Program-made: the position numbers and the translations under genes
In this document: positions 11,280 to 21,603 of the stretch, piece after piece
How positions within the stretch are numbered: position 1 is the first letter of the stretch
Layout: every line of letters begins with the position of its first letter
The notes under the pieces: generated by a model
Databases searched by the model: none
What the model was told of the DNA's origin: nothing
Seen by the model: the letters and a program-made list of their open reading frames with translations, nothing else
Source of the DNA: Pyropia yezoensis
Taxonomy: Eukaryota; Rhodophyta; Bangiophyceae; Bangiales; Bangiaceae
DNA length: 64,000 nucleotides
Assembly: GCA_009829735.1 (NCBI GenBank)
Contig: CM020618.1
Coordinates: forward strand, 16,477,346 to 16,541,345
Direction of reading: 5' to 3'

Positions 11280-13160
11280 CATGTCGTGGCCAACCGCAGC
11301 GGCCGACGGCGGCCGACGGCGGCCGCCGCTGACAACACGGAGTGGGGGATGGGGTGGGAGAGGGCAGCCGACCCCCCGCATCATCCCCGACTCAAAGTGG
11401 TCAACGGCGGCCGCCCTGAGAAGCCAGAAACGGCCGCCTCTTCCCGCCTGACCACCCTCTCACTACTGGCAGCGGGGGCCGCTCCGGGCCGTCAATCGCG
11501 GCGAGCCCTACCCCTCCCACCACCCACTCAATGTTGGCAGTTGCGGCAGCTGTCGGCCGGCGAACGCGGCCACCGCCCCCCTATCTCCACCCACTCAATG
11601 CGAACAGTGGCCGCCGCCCCCGGCCATCAAGCAGGGCCGCCCCTCCCCGCCACATCCACCACGCAATGTTAACAGCGGCTGCCCTCATCGGGCGCCAAAT
11701 TCTGGTGCGTGCCCCACCAACAATACCCACTCAATGATGGCAGCGGTGGCCGCCATCCGCCGCCATACTTGGCCGCATCTTCCCCCCGCACCCCTCACTC
11801 ATTGTTGACAGCGCCGGCCGCCGTCCGCCGCAATACATGGCTGCACTTCCCCCCCCACATCCCCGACGCAATTTTGGTAGTGGCGGCCACCCCTGTCCGC
11901 CATGTCCGGCGGTACCCCCCCCAAAAGCCACCCACACACTGCTCGCAACGGCGGCCTCCGCCGGCAGCGATACTTTTGCGCAACCCCCCCGTCATCCACC
12001 AATCAAAGTTGGCAGCGGCAGCCCCCGCCGGCCGCCACACTTGGCCGACTCCCCCGCCCGTATCCAAATCTCAATGTTGGTAGCGGCGGCCGCCCCCGAC
12101 CGCCATACCAGGCGGTCCCCCTCCCCAAAACCACCCGCTCAAGGTTGGCAGAGGCGACCGCCGCCGGCCACCAATCCCCGCTGTTCCCCCCCCCGAAGAC
12201 CACCAAGTGACTGCACGCAGCGGCGGCCGCAACGGGCTGCCATACATGTCTGCCCTCCCCCCAATATAACCCTCTCAAGGTTGGTAGGGGCGGCCGCCAT
12301 CGGCCGCCAAACTAGGCCGCACCCCCCCCAACACAACCCACTGAATGGTCGCAGCGGCGGCCGCCGCCGGCCGCCACACTTGGCTGACTCCCCCGCCCAT
12401 ATCCGCCGCTCAATGTTGGTAGCGGCGGCCGCCCCCGTCCGCCATATCCGGCGGTCTTCCCCTCAGCAGCCACCCACTCAAGCCTGCCAGAACCGACCAC
12501 CGCGGGCCGCCATAACCGGCTGTCCCTCGCCCCAGCACGACCCACTCACTGCACGCAGCGGCGGCCGCCACCTGCCGCCACACCCGGCGCTCCCCCCCCC
12601 AACACAACCTACTTGATGTTCGCTGCGGCGCCCGGCGCCCGGCCGCCATACCCTGCTCCCCCTCGGCCCAAAAGCACCCAGTCGCTGCACGCAGGGGCGG
12701 TTGCCGCTGGCCGCCGTACCTGCCTGCCTGCCCCCCCCCAATCTTCCACTCAATGTTGTTAGCGGCGGTAGCCGCCGGCCGCCAAGCTTGGCCGCATCTT
12801 CCGCCTCCATACCCCGCTCAATGTTGGCAACGGCGGCCGCCGTCGGCAGCCAAGCGCAGCCGCCTCTTCCGTCCCGCATCCCCCACTCAATGTTGACAAT
12901 GGCGGCCACCGTCGGCAGCCAAACGCGGCCGCCTCCTCCGCCCCGTATCCCCCGTTCAATCTTTGCGGCGGCGGCTGCCCCAGTCCGGCAAACGCGGACG
13001 CCTCTCCCGACCTTATCTTGGACTCAATGCTGGCAGTGGCTGCCGCCGTCGGCAGCAAACGCGGCCCCCCACCCCCTCCTGGACACCCACCTAATGTTGG
13101 CAGAGGCGGCCGCCCCTGGCCTCCATGCTCGACCGCTGCCTCCTCCATTCCTTGCTACCG
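11280..13160 (-). repeat. Right arm of inverted ~67-bp minisatellite array
   Basis: These are the same units in opposite orientation (ACTCAATGTTGGCAG then GGCGGCCGCC). Landmarks lie near 11525, 11597, 11730, 11800, 12070, 12138, 12410, 12747, 12818, 12887, 12956, 13024 and 13090. The switch of orientation is at about 11255-11290, where a copy of the start motif (CAAACCAGCCCACTAA) is present. The arm ends at an A-rich stretch near 13190. Confidence 0.8.
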
Positions 13161-13641
13161 ACTCATAGTTGCACACATTCTTCACGGAAAAAAAAACCCG
13201 CAGGGAAAAAAATAACTTTACACAGGCACGCGCCTACAAAAGCAAGCAGTCATGTGTGCGGTAAGTGAAAGGCGCAAACGCTTGCTCCTTTTACTGCCAG
13301 ATGTGGACCATCAGGTCCTCCCTCAGCCGCTCGTGCTCAATCGGGCTTCTCACGGAGGACGTAGGCCACAAAGCGTCCTTCCGCCACGAAGGTGGCAATG
13401 CAACACCATGGCTACCCACGGCTGCTCATGCACCGCCGCTTCCCACGGTACCGGCCGCCGCGCCACTGCCACCGACACCCGTGCCGCCTTCCCCACCGAC
13501 CGGGCCGCCACCCCCCACGGCCGATCCGCCGCGGCCGGCCCCCGATCCACCTGCAGGGCCGAATACCCGGCATGGCCTATCCCCCCCTCGGCCGTTCTCC
13601 TGCGAGCCGTCGATCTCGGCCGCCGACTCCGCCGCCGATCC

Positions 13642-14150
13642 TCATGCACTCCCGCCAGCGGCTGGACCGTCGCTCTTCCCAGCCTCCACCGCCTCAGCAG
13701 CAGCACGGGCGGCCGCCAGCACCGCGGCCGCCTCACCGGGCTCCCCATACGCGTCCCCCATGCGTCGCCGTGAGACGTATTCGTCCCGGCGGTTGACCAC
13801 CACCATGTTGTGCAAAATGGCCACAGCTTTGGCAGTGCGCACGATGCGGTCAACCGAGTGGAACTTCGCAAGATAAAGAAGAATGTGAAAGCGGGCGGTC
13901 ATGAACCCATAAAGGCGCTCAACGTCCTTGCGAAGCGCCTCTTGCAATCAGCTGTATGTGCGTCGTTTGACGGTGTTGCTGGCAGCACGGGAAAAGGGCG
14001 AGCAAAAATGAGGTATTGCGGATAAACGCCATCAGCCAAATAGTACAACATGAGACGAGTTCGGCCGTTCAGTGTGTACTCAAACGTGTCAGGGGGCCAT
14101 GCCCCACTAGTGATGTCCATAGCCAGTGGGGATTGGCCCCAGACGCTGAG
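13642..14150 (-). pseudogene. PIF/Harbinger-like transposase, 3' half (element D)
   Basis: This is the C-terminal half of a plant-type Harbinger transposase (DDE superfamily). From high to low coordinate it shows VWGQSPLAMD, then MLYYLADGVYPQY holding the second catalytic Asp, then RKDVERLYGFMTARFH with the catalytic Glu, then AILHNMVV and an Ala-rich end. A one-base frameshift near 13950 separates the Asp and Glu segments. The 5' half lies at 48745-49510. Element A is inserted between them at the sequence GSHKDL|VWGQ, and the frame of the third fragment of the 5' half continues here. Confidence 0.8.
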
Positions 14151-15073
14151 TGTGAGGACCCACCCAAAACCGGGAAGCCCTCAACGTACTCGTGGGGGTG
14201 TCAGCGGGCCCTGCGAGCCAATAAGGCGGCGGGGCACGGGGAAGAGGACGGTGGTCTTGACGGGGGTGGGTCTGGGGAAGAAGACGGCGCAACGTCGGTG
14301 GTGATCGAGGCGGGTTCAAAGGGTTAACGTCGTCTTTGGTCTGTGTCTCTGGTTGCCCCTCCGGTCTCCCCCGGTGGCGCCGACACCCACGCACTATATA
14401 CTCGCGTCGAGGCACCCGAGGTGCCCCAAAGCATGCGTTTCCCCATCGCACCGCCGGTAGGCACAAAACGGTCCAAAAACAAAGCATTTCTCTCAGAACA
14501 AAGCATGGGCGGGCGTGCGCACTAAAGGAGTGCAGCCCCAGTTTGCCCGAAACGAAGGGGGTCCCGTGGATGGCGCCCAGCGCGCCCCACCAGCCGGCTC
14601 CACACGCCGATCGGCCAGAAGGTCCGACTGGCTGTAACGGCCAGCAAGGCCAAATTCAATCAATCGAAAAGCCGGCGAGCCAGTCATATCGCACTCAGCC
14701 GCCAGCGAGGATGTGCGGTGTCCTCAGTGTCGGTAAATCATGTGACTGGTCCTTGATGCCAGCTTTCAAGCAGCGCAGAGAATAAAATTCAGGCAGCACA
14801 GACGGGGATGTCCGCCCGTGGTAGGTCGACGATGTCACTCGCTCCTCATTGTCGAGTTTCGACGTCCATGACAGGGTTCCGACAGTGCGTTGACGGCGGC
14901 TTTCGTGCGGTCGGCCGACGTCCGCGAAATGTCAGGGATACAGCGTGGTGTCGCCCAGGGTAGTGGGGAATTGATGTGTCTTGGGGGGAGTTATCGGGGC
15001 CGGACATGTAAGGAGAGGTCCCAGTCCATATCCCCTGGTTTCCGGGTGGCGATTTAAGGGGAAAATCCTTACA
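14151..15073 (-). repeat. 3' LTR of element A
   Basis: It is 923 bp and starts TGTGAGGACC and ends TCCTTACA on the plus strand. It is nearly identical to the 5' LTR except for a cluster of changes around 14285-14345, where it instead matches the solo LTR at 7740-7800. TATATA lies at 14395-14400. Confidence 0.93.
14395..14400 (-). promoter_or_regulatory. Candidate LTR TATA box (family A)
   Basis: GAG-TATATA-GTGCG on the minus strand is conserved at the equivalent place in all three family-A LTRs (also 48065-48070 and 7845-7850). In element orientation it sits about 675 nt into the LTR, a sensible U3/R position. Confidence 0.45.
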
Positions 15074-15089
15074 GCTCCCCCCCCTTAGG
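15074..15089 (-). other. Polypurine tract of element A
   Basis: On the minus strand this reads CCTAAGGGGGGGGAGC and directly abuts the 3' LTR. It is the expected plus-strand primer site for an LTR element. The pol stop codon (TAA, 15085-15087) lies inside it, so there is no spacer and no room for an antisense ORF, unlike in B and C. Confidence 0.75.
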
Positions 15090-18000
15090 ACGCGCGTCGA
15101 AGAAACGCGTCTAAAACTTCAGGGGCGTTCACAAGGTCTTGCTTTGTCAGCCAAGAGTTCTCGCTGATGTCGCAGCCTTTCCATTTGACGAGGTACTGCA
15201 GTCGTCCACGGCGCTTTCGTGACCGTACAATGGAGTCCCTTTCATACTCGACCGAGCCATCCGGAAATACAACCGGGGGTGGAACGGGAGGAAGTCGACC
15301 ATACGGATCAGCGCGGTACGGCTTCAGGAGGCTGGCATGGAAGGCGTTGTGAACTTTGCGATCGAGAACAGCTTGAGGAAGATCGAGACGAAACGTGACG
15401 TCATTGATGCTCTCCGTGACTTTGTAGGGTCCGGAGTATTTCGGCATCAGCTTACGAGCGCCTTGAAAAGCGTCGGGCGAGATGTTCTTGGTGCTGAGGA
15501 GTACGTGGTCGCCCACAGTGATTGTGCATGGTCGGCGATGACGGTTTGCGTACGCCGAGCGCGTCTCATTGGCGCTCTTGATGGCGGCGATAGCCGTCTT
15601 TTGAGCATCGTGGAGGCTGGATAGCCAATCCGACACGGCAGGAAGATTTGAGTCCCTGCTGTCGAGGATGTCCATAGGCACGGTCCTTGGTTCAAACCCG
15701 TAGTTCAAGAAAAATGGAGAGTACGTGGTTACGGCATTAGGTGACCGGTTGTACGCAACTTCCGCGGCAACCAGGAAAAGATCCCAGTCGCCTTGATGAT
15801 GGTTGACGAAGTTTCTGAGGATTTCTTCATTTTTCTTGTTCATAATCTCAGTTTGGCCGTCCGTCTGCGGGTGGTAGGCCGATGAGGCTTTGATCTTGAC
15901 CTTGAGAATCTCTGTCAGTGACCGCCAGAAGTTGGAGAAAAAGATGGGGTCGCGGTCACAGACGACTTCTTGAGGTAGGCCGTGGTTGCGATAGACGTGA
16001 TCGTGGTAAAGCTGAGCTGTGACCGGCGCTGTACATTCCGGCTTCATTGGTGCCAGGCGAATCATCTTGGTGAGTCGGTCAACAACGACATAAACGCCGT
16101 TGTGGCCTCGTGGTGTCAGTGGCAGTGGGGTAATAAAGTGCATGGAGACACTTGCCCATCTTTGGCTTGGGGGTTCGAGTGGTTTGAGATGACCCAGAGG
16201 TGAATGAGTGCTAGCCTTGTTCCGCTGGCACAAATCACATGATTGTACGTATCTTTGGATGTCCTGCCGCATAGCCTCTCAGTAGTAATTGGAAGCAACG
16301 GCCTTGGTGGTTTTCTTCACTCCCATGTGCCCTTGGCACGGGACGTCGTGGTAGTCGTGGAGGAATCTTTGGCGTAGAGTACCAGCGGGGATACACGTAC
16401 GGTCACCTCGTTTCAACAACCTCATATGAAACCGGTAGGGAGATACCGGGTCCTTGGCTAGGTCGGCAAACTCGGGGTCCGCTTTGTACTCTTGTTCTAG
16501 GGTGGCAAGGTCTTGATCACTTTGGTTGATGGTCATGAGGTTGTTGATTTCAGTTTTCTTCAGGGTTTTTTCAATGGTCTTGGTCAGCACTCGACTAAGG
16601 AGATCTTGGTTGGGTTCGTGCTTGTCAGGGGCATCTTGGGGCTGCCTGGAAAGGGCATCAGCTACGGCGTTGGAGATGCCTTTGATCGGGACAATCTTGA
16701 ACTGGAATTGATCCAGAAGTTCAAGCCACTTGACTTGGCGGTCGTTCAGCCTTTCTTGGGCTCGCAGGTATCTCAGGGACTCGTGGTCGGTATGGACCTC
16801 AAAGGGTTTCCCGTGGAGGTAGCAGCGCCAGTGCCGGATGGCTTGGACCACTGCGAGCAGCTCACGTTCGCGGATGCTGTAGCGTTGCTCGTGGATATTC
16901 AAGGTCAGGGAGAAGAATGCCACTGGACGCCGTCCCTTTCCGTCGTCTTGTTCGAGGACTGCGCAAATAGCATACCCGCTGGCATCAGTAGATACGAAGA
17001 TGGGATATCGTTTGTCAAACGGCCTTAGTACCGGTGCACATGTTGTCAGAGTCTGCAGCTGGTCGAAGGCTTTCTGGGCGTCCGGCGTCCACTCAAAGTC
17101 GACCTTCCCCGTCAACCTCGTAAGAGGGGTAGCAACTGCGGCCATTCCCTTGATAAGTCGGCGATAGAAGTTGACCATGCCGAGGAAGGACTGTACGTCC
17201 TTCTTGCTCTTGGGGGTTGCCCACGTCCGAATGGCTTGGACCTTCTGGTCCTCCATGGAAATGCCTGCGTCAGATATGACGTGGCCGAGGTAATCGACAG
17301 TGGTTCGAGCGAATCGGCACTTACTCGCCTTGGCGTAAAGCTTGTGTTCTCGTATCTTGGCCAGGGTTTTTCTCAGGTGCTTGAGATGATCCTCGTATGT
17401 TTCGCTGTAGACCAAAATGTCGTCTAAGTAGACGCAGATGAAGTCGTACAGGTAGGGTCTGAACACATCGTTCATCAAGTTCATGAAGACTGCGGGGGCG
17501 TTCGTCAGTCCGAAGGGTAGCACAGTAAACTCGTAGAATCCATACTTGGTCCGGAACGCCGTCAATGGGATGGTGTCAGGGTCCAGCCGGATCTGGTGGT
17601 AGCCAGAGCGGAGGTCAATCTTCGTGAAGTACTTGGCCTTTCGTAGTTGATCAAAGATGTCATCGATATGTGGTAGAGGATATGCATTCTTGATGGTGGC
17701 CTTGTTCAATGTTCGGTAGTCGATGCACATCCGCCAGCCGCCGTCCTTCTTCGCCGAAAATAGAACGGAGGAGCCCCACGGTGAGGCACTTGGCTGGATG
17801 AATCCCTTCCGAATCAGGGTCGCAAGTTGCGCCTTGAGTTCATCGAGTTCCCACTTGGAGAGGCGGTAAATACCGCTGCGACGTGGTTCTGCGTCGTCGG
17901 TCAGCTTGATGCTAAACTTGTGACTACACTCGGGAGGGAGTCCGTCCGGGAGCTCAGCCGGGAAGACGTCAGCGTATTCCTTGAGAATCTCTTGGACTTC

Positions 18001-18621
18001 ATTTTTGTCTTCAGCTTCTCCCATAATGATGGAGTTGATGTCAAAGCTGCTTGAGGGGTCTTCAGACTGCAGGTAGATGGCGAGTACAGGGTTCCGTTGG
18101 ATGAGGTCACGTGCGGGTCGTTGCCGGCTAAAGAGGCTCTCCGGGTTCTTGAGGGAGGCGGTGATAGAAGTATTCTTGTGGTTGAACTTAAAGGATATCT
18201 TGTTCTTCTTGTTGCTAATCTTGGCGCCCTTGTCATCGCGCCATTTCTTACCGAGGATAACGTCGTACGCACTGAGGTCGCATACGGCGAACCGTAGTCG
18301 TTCTTGGTAGAGGCCGATGTGAATCTCTAAGGGTTCAATGGTTTCAGCGAGTACATGGGAACGTCCATCGGGCATGTTTGCCGCGAAGCCCGTTTCAGTG
18401 GTCTTGACATTCAGGGTTTTCATGAGGCGCCTGGAGACGACGTTGATGGGAGACCCGTCGTCGAACAGCACCTTAACAACATGGCCATTGACAGAAGCAG
18501 TAGAAAGCAGTAGCCCGAGAAGCGGGCTTGAAAAGGGTGACGATTTGTTTTGCGGAACCAAAGGAGCATCTTTCACCGTTGTTGACGACGGTAGCTGCTT
18601 CAGTTCCGCTGGCCTTTTGGG
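15085..18621 (-). pseudogene. Element A pol with chromodomain, one internal stop
   Basis: One frame encodes, from 18.6 kb leftwards, the aspartic protease (LFDDGSPINVVS), RT (MCIDYRTLN, VYLDDILVYS near 17420), RNase H (STDASGYAI, then HTDHESLRYL) and the integrase zinc finger (H-X-H then CDLCQRNK). The DDE core (VVVDRLTKM, HPQTDGQTE) and a C-terminal chromodomain (LQYLVKWKGCDISENSWL) follow. TGA at 16279-16281 falls in the integrase finger where homologues usually have Trp after NYY. Apart from that stop, the reading frame is intact. It is entered from gag by a -1 shift. Confidence 0.93.
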
Positions 18622-19478
18622 CAGTCCTTTGCCAGGTGCCCCTTTTCGCGACAGCGGAGGCAGAGTCCCTCGCGCATACAGCGCTGGCGCTCCTCTGGCG
18701 TGAACTTCTCGACCTTGATGCTGGAAATGTCCATGGGGACGACACCCGTCGCAGACGGCTTCCCAGAGGTGCTGCTGAGGTTGTTCGTGAAGCGCGAGGC
18801 TCCAGCCTTGGCAGCTTCTACGCGCAGGGCGTCTGTCATTAGAGGCTCGAGTTCAGTGTAGTTCTTGAGGCACAGTGCCTGCCAGATGTCCCGCTTCAGA
18901 CCTCGCGTGAAGCGGTCCATCTTTTCCGCTGCAGTGATGTCTGGGATGTCCACGACGACGCTCAGGAAAGCCTTGTTAATTGTCCCGACGTCCTTAATCT
19001 GTCGCCATGCGTGCAGCTTGTCCCGTGCCGCCTTCGTCTTGTTCAGGGGACTGAAGCGCCGGATGAGTGCAGCACGGAAGGCGTCCCAGCTCGATACGTC
19101 TGTAGTCTGACTATCGGTGTGCCACCAGTTGAACGCTTCTCCATCGAGGTAGGTGCACGCGACACGACACGCTTCGGCGGGTTCACTCAGCCGGACGAAG
19201 GAGTCCATGTGGGAGCACCAAGCTTCAATGGTCCCGGGTTCGCCAGAAAACAGCCCAGGCTTGTTCGGCCGTGCGGGTTTTGCGTACTCGCGAACTGCTT
19301 TCGTCTTGGTCTCGGCGAGCTGCTGCTTCGTGTCTTCCAACTCCACCTTGTATGCCTAGAGCTCATCACGCATCTGCGTCACAAATGTCGTAGGCTGATT
19401 CCATGCTTCGACACTGAAGGTGCTGGATGTTAACCCAGAAGTAACCGTGGTCTCGCCAGCAATACTCGAGGGGTCCAT
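18600..19478 (-). pseudogene. Element A gag, one internal stop
   Basis: Gag begins at ATG 19478. It is open to a TAG at 19356-19358 and then continues in frame for 248 codons to the stop at 18600. It carries a retrotransposon-Gag core (CTYLDGEAFNWWHT, WDAFRAALIRRFSP) and one CX2CX4HX4C knuckle (CLRCREKGHLAKDC). The TAG is taken as a mutation because the translation on both sides is Gag-like and in the same frame. The N-terminal 40 residues are Ser/Thr-rich. Confidence 0.85.
18615..18621 (-). promoter_or_regulatory. Putative -1 frameshift heptamer C CCA AAA (element A)
   Basis: It lies in the gag frame (tgC|CCA|AAA) 12 nt before the gag stop. The -1 frame is open into pol. It sits on codons of the zinc knuckle, so chance is more likely than in E1, B and C. 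Confidence 0.45.
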
Positions 19479-19802
19479 CGTTTCCAGGAGTTAACTCCCA
19501 GAGTCACAATTTCACAGAACAGAGCGACCTAGACTTACCAAGAAATGCCCAGTCGAAGTCCGGATGGATTTGTGCAAGTAATTTGGTCAAGCGACGTAGT
19601 GGCGCGCGACAATTGGTCAAGTGCCGCGGGATCGCGGCGACGAGATCAAGAGCGTGCAACACTATTTCGTGAAATCCAATCACAATCAAATCGTACGAGG
19701 GCGCGCAATCGGATTTTCGGTCGGCGTCCGCGCTCGGGCCCGAGTCGGTCTCGTCGGATTCTCACGGAAAATCGGGCTCTCGCGGTAGATCAATGGGGGT
19801 TG
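19479..19802. other. Leader of element A between zinc-finger frame and gag
   Basis: About 320 bp of moderately GC-rich sequence separate the zinc-finger frame from the gag ATG. I see no ORF, repeat or motif that I can name. Confidence 0.4.
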
Positions 19803-20262
19803 TCAATCGGTGCCCCGCGCCAGCTGGCGGTGGTGCGCCTTGCCACGCAAGTGGCTTTCGAATTGAACCACCGAATCAAATTCACGCCCAGGGGGATCGC
19901 AGCGTGGGAGAGTAGAAGGGCGATTGATAGTGTTGCGATGCCGACGTGAGTTGCGATGGTCGCGCAACACTGATAGGCTGTTGCACGTCACACCACAGGG
20001 CTTACACTGGTGTGTGCCCAGTGGGATGCGGCGGGCCTTGGCGATTCGGCGTTGTTCGCGCTGTTCCACCGCCCGCGCGGTGGTCGGCTTAATGTGCCCA
20101 ATCAGCGGTGTGGGCGGCGCGATGAAATGGCGCGCCGGTTCCTGCGGGGGTAGCAGCAGGCGCCGGTTCGTCCAGGCCGCTGTGTCCGCCGAGGCAGGGC
20201 CCTTGCCCTTGCCCGAGAGGGGGGGCTTTGGAGCGGTCCGCCCCAGCAGAGATAGGTGCGGG
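19803..20262 (-). pseudogene. C2H2 zinc-finger reading frame of element A, 3' part
   Basis: The last ~150 codons of a minus-strand frame lying upstream of, and in the same sense as, gag. It has a Pro-rich stretch, then an Arg-rich helix, then a U1/zf-met-like C2H2 finger (CKPCGVTCNSLSVLRDH ending SRRH). A second degenerate finger follows, retaining the FDSVVQFESHL...KAHH half but lacking one Cys. Element B is inserted at its upstream end (duplication GCGGG). The frame continues at 47280-47586 on the far side of B. Fingers of this type bind double-stranded RNA or DNA; a role here is inference. Confidence 0.55.
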
Positions 20263-20901
20263 TGTAACGTTATGGCCCTATCGGACCCCACAACCACCAC
20301 ACACAGGAAACCACAGACTGGCCAGGAAGGAACAGGTAAGAGCCCAAGCGTGGTCCACTCGCCCACCCCGTCAGAGGTAAAGGTAACAAGGACAAAAGCC
20401 CGAGGGAGCAAGAACCCAAAGCACTGTTGATTTTACAAGATGGCCCCGGGGAGACCCCGGAGCTACCCTCAAGAACCTCCCCCCCTGGCCCCTCCAGGGG
20501 CCCAGAGCGGGGGCCCCCAGAGGGCGCCCCCCCGGCGGGCCTAATGCCAGCAAGGCATCGGCCACTCACCGGGCCAACTATCAAAAAGCAAGCGAAAATC
20601 TCCCCACACACAAATGTCAATCCCCAGAAAAAAAACCCAGTGGGAAAAAAGGGGAAAGACACGAAATCACGCAAGGAAAACAAATACGAAAATCAAGTAC
20701 ACCACAAAGGGGTCAGCAAGCCCACAACCCGGGCAAGTCCTCCAGTCGGGTGGGCCAATCAGGGCTCCGGGTGTGTCGCCACAACACCAGGCCACGTGGC
20801 CAAGGATCCCCGGCCAGCGCAGGGTTCCACGTACCACTGCCGGCCGGGTCCCAAGTCACCTCACCGAGGGCCCGCCTGTCCCCAAAGGCCAGAACGCCAC
20901 A
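20263..20901 (-). repeat. 3' LTR of element B
   Basis: 639 bp, TGTAACGTTATGG ... AGAACGCCACA on the plus strand. It pairs with 46641-47279. On the minus strand a purine tract (GTGAGGGGGCCT) abuts it and is the likely polypurine tract. Confidence 0.93.
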
Positions 20902-21603
20902 AGGCCCCCTCACTAGGGCCGAGCGTCCCGCCGGCCAGTTGGGTCCAATGCGTCAGCGGGCCGAGGGGAGGGACCAGTGGAGATACCACCGGCTACCCAC
21001 GCGACCAGTAGGGGTCAGACGGACGGTCCAGAACAGAGAGAGGCACAGTCTCGCGGTCCGCAAGAGCCAGATGGAGTCCGACCGGGTCACCACGCGCGGA
21101 GAGAGGAGAGTAGACAGGGGAGGGGGAGTGGGACTGTGCGGGGTGCAGGAGAGTAGCGAGGGGTGTAGGGGGTGCTTGTGTGTGGGGTGTGCGTGGGTGT
21201 GGTGTGTGCGCCGGCGTGGCCCCCGCCCGGTGTCTGCCTGTATGCCCCCCCCCCACCCCGTAGGACGCAGCGCGTTAGGGGGGGGGGGTGAGAGGCGGCA
21301 CGCAGGGGGCCGCGCCAGCGAGAGGGGGGGGGACAGACCGGGCCAGAACCGAGGGTGGTCACTACTTAACCGGACCCCCTCTGGTCCAGCGTGGTCGTCT
21401 CTTCCCCTGGCCACCTCACCTGTCTCCTCGTGTCCACGCTGGCCCCGGCGGATCCACCTTTCCCTCGGGGTCCTCCTCCTCCTCGTACCCCTTCTCCTCC
21501 ACCCTGTCCACCTGATCCACCTGGTCCACCACTTTCTCCTGCTCCCCTCCACCTCGCGGTGCTGATCCTTGTTGGCCCTGACGGGCCCGTGTAGCGGGAC
21601 AGG
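20902..21603. other. Element B spacer between 3' LTR and antisense ORF
   Basis: About 700 bp, with a GT-rich stretch near 21120-21220 and C/T-rich runs near 21470-21550. It could hold the promoter and leader of the antisense ORF. No confident gene. Confidence 0.4.

Noticed and set aside
9950..13160. Many open frames of 60-326 codons in the minisatellite array as genes
   Set aside because: They arise from tandem GGCGGCCGCC units read in all frames; the translations are repetitive Ala/Arg/Pro with no start or codon signal.
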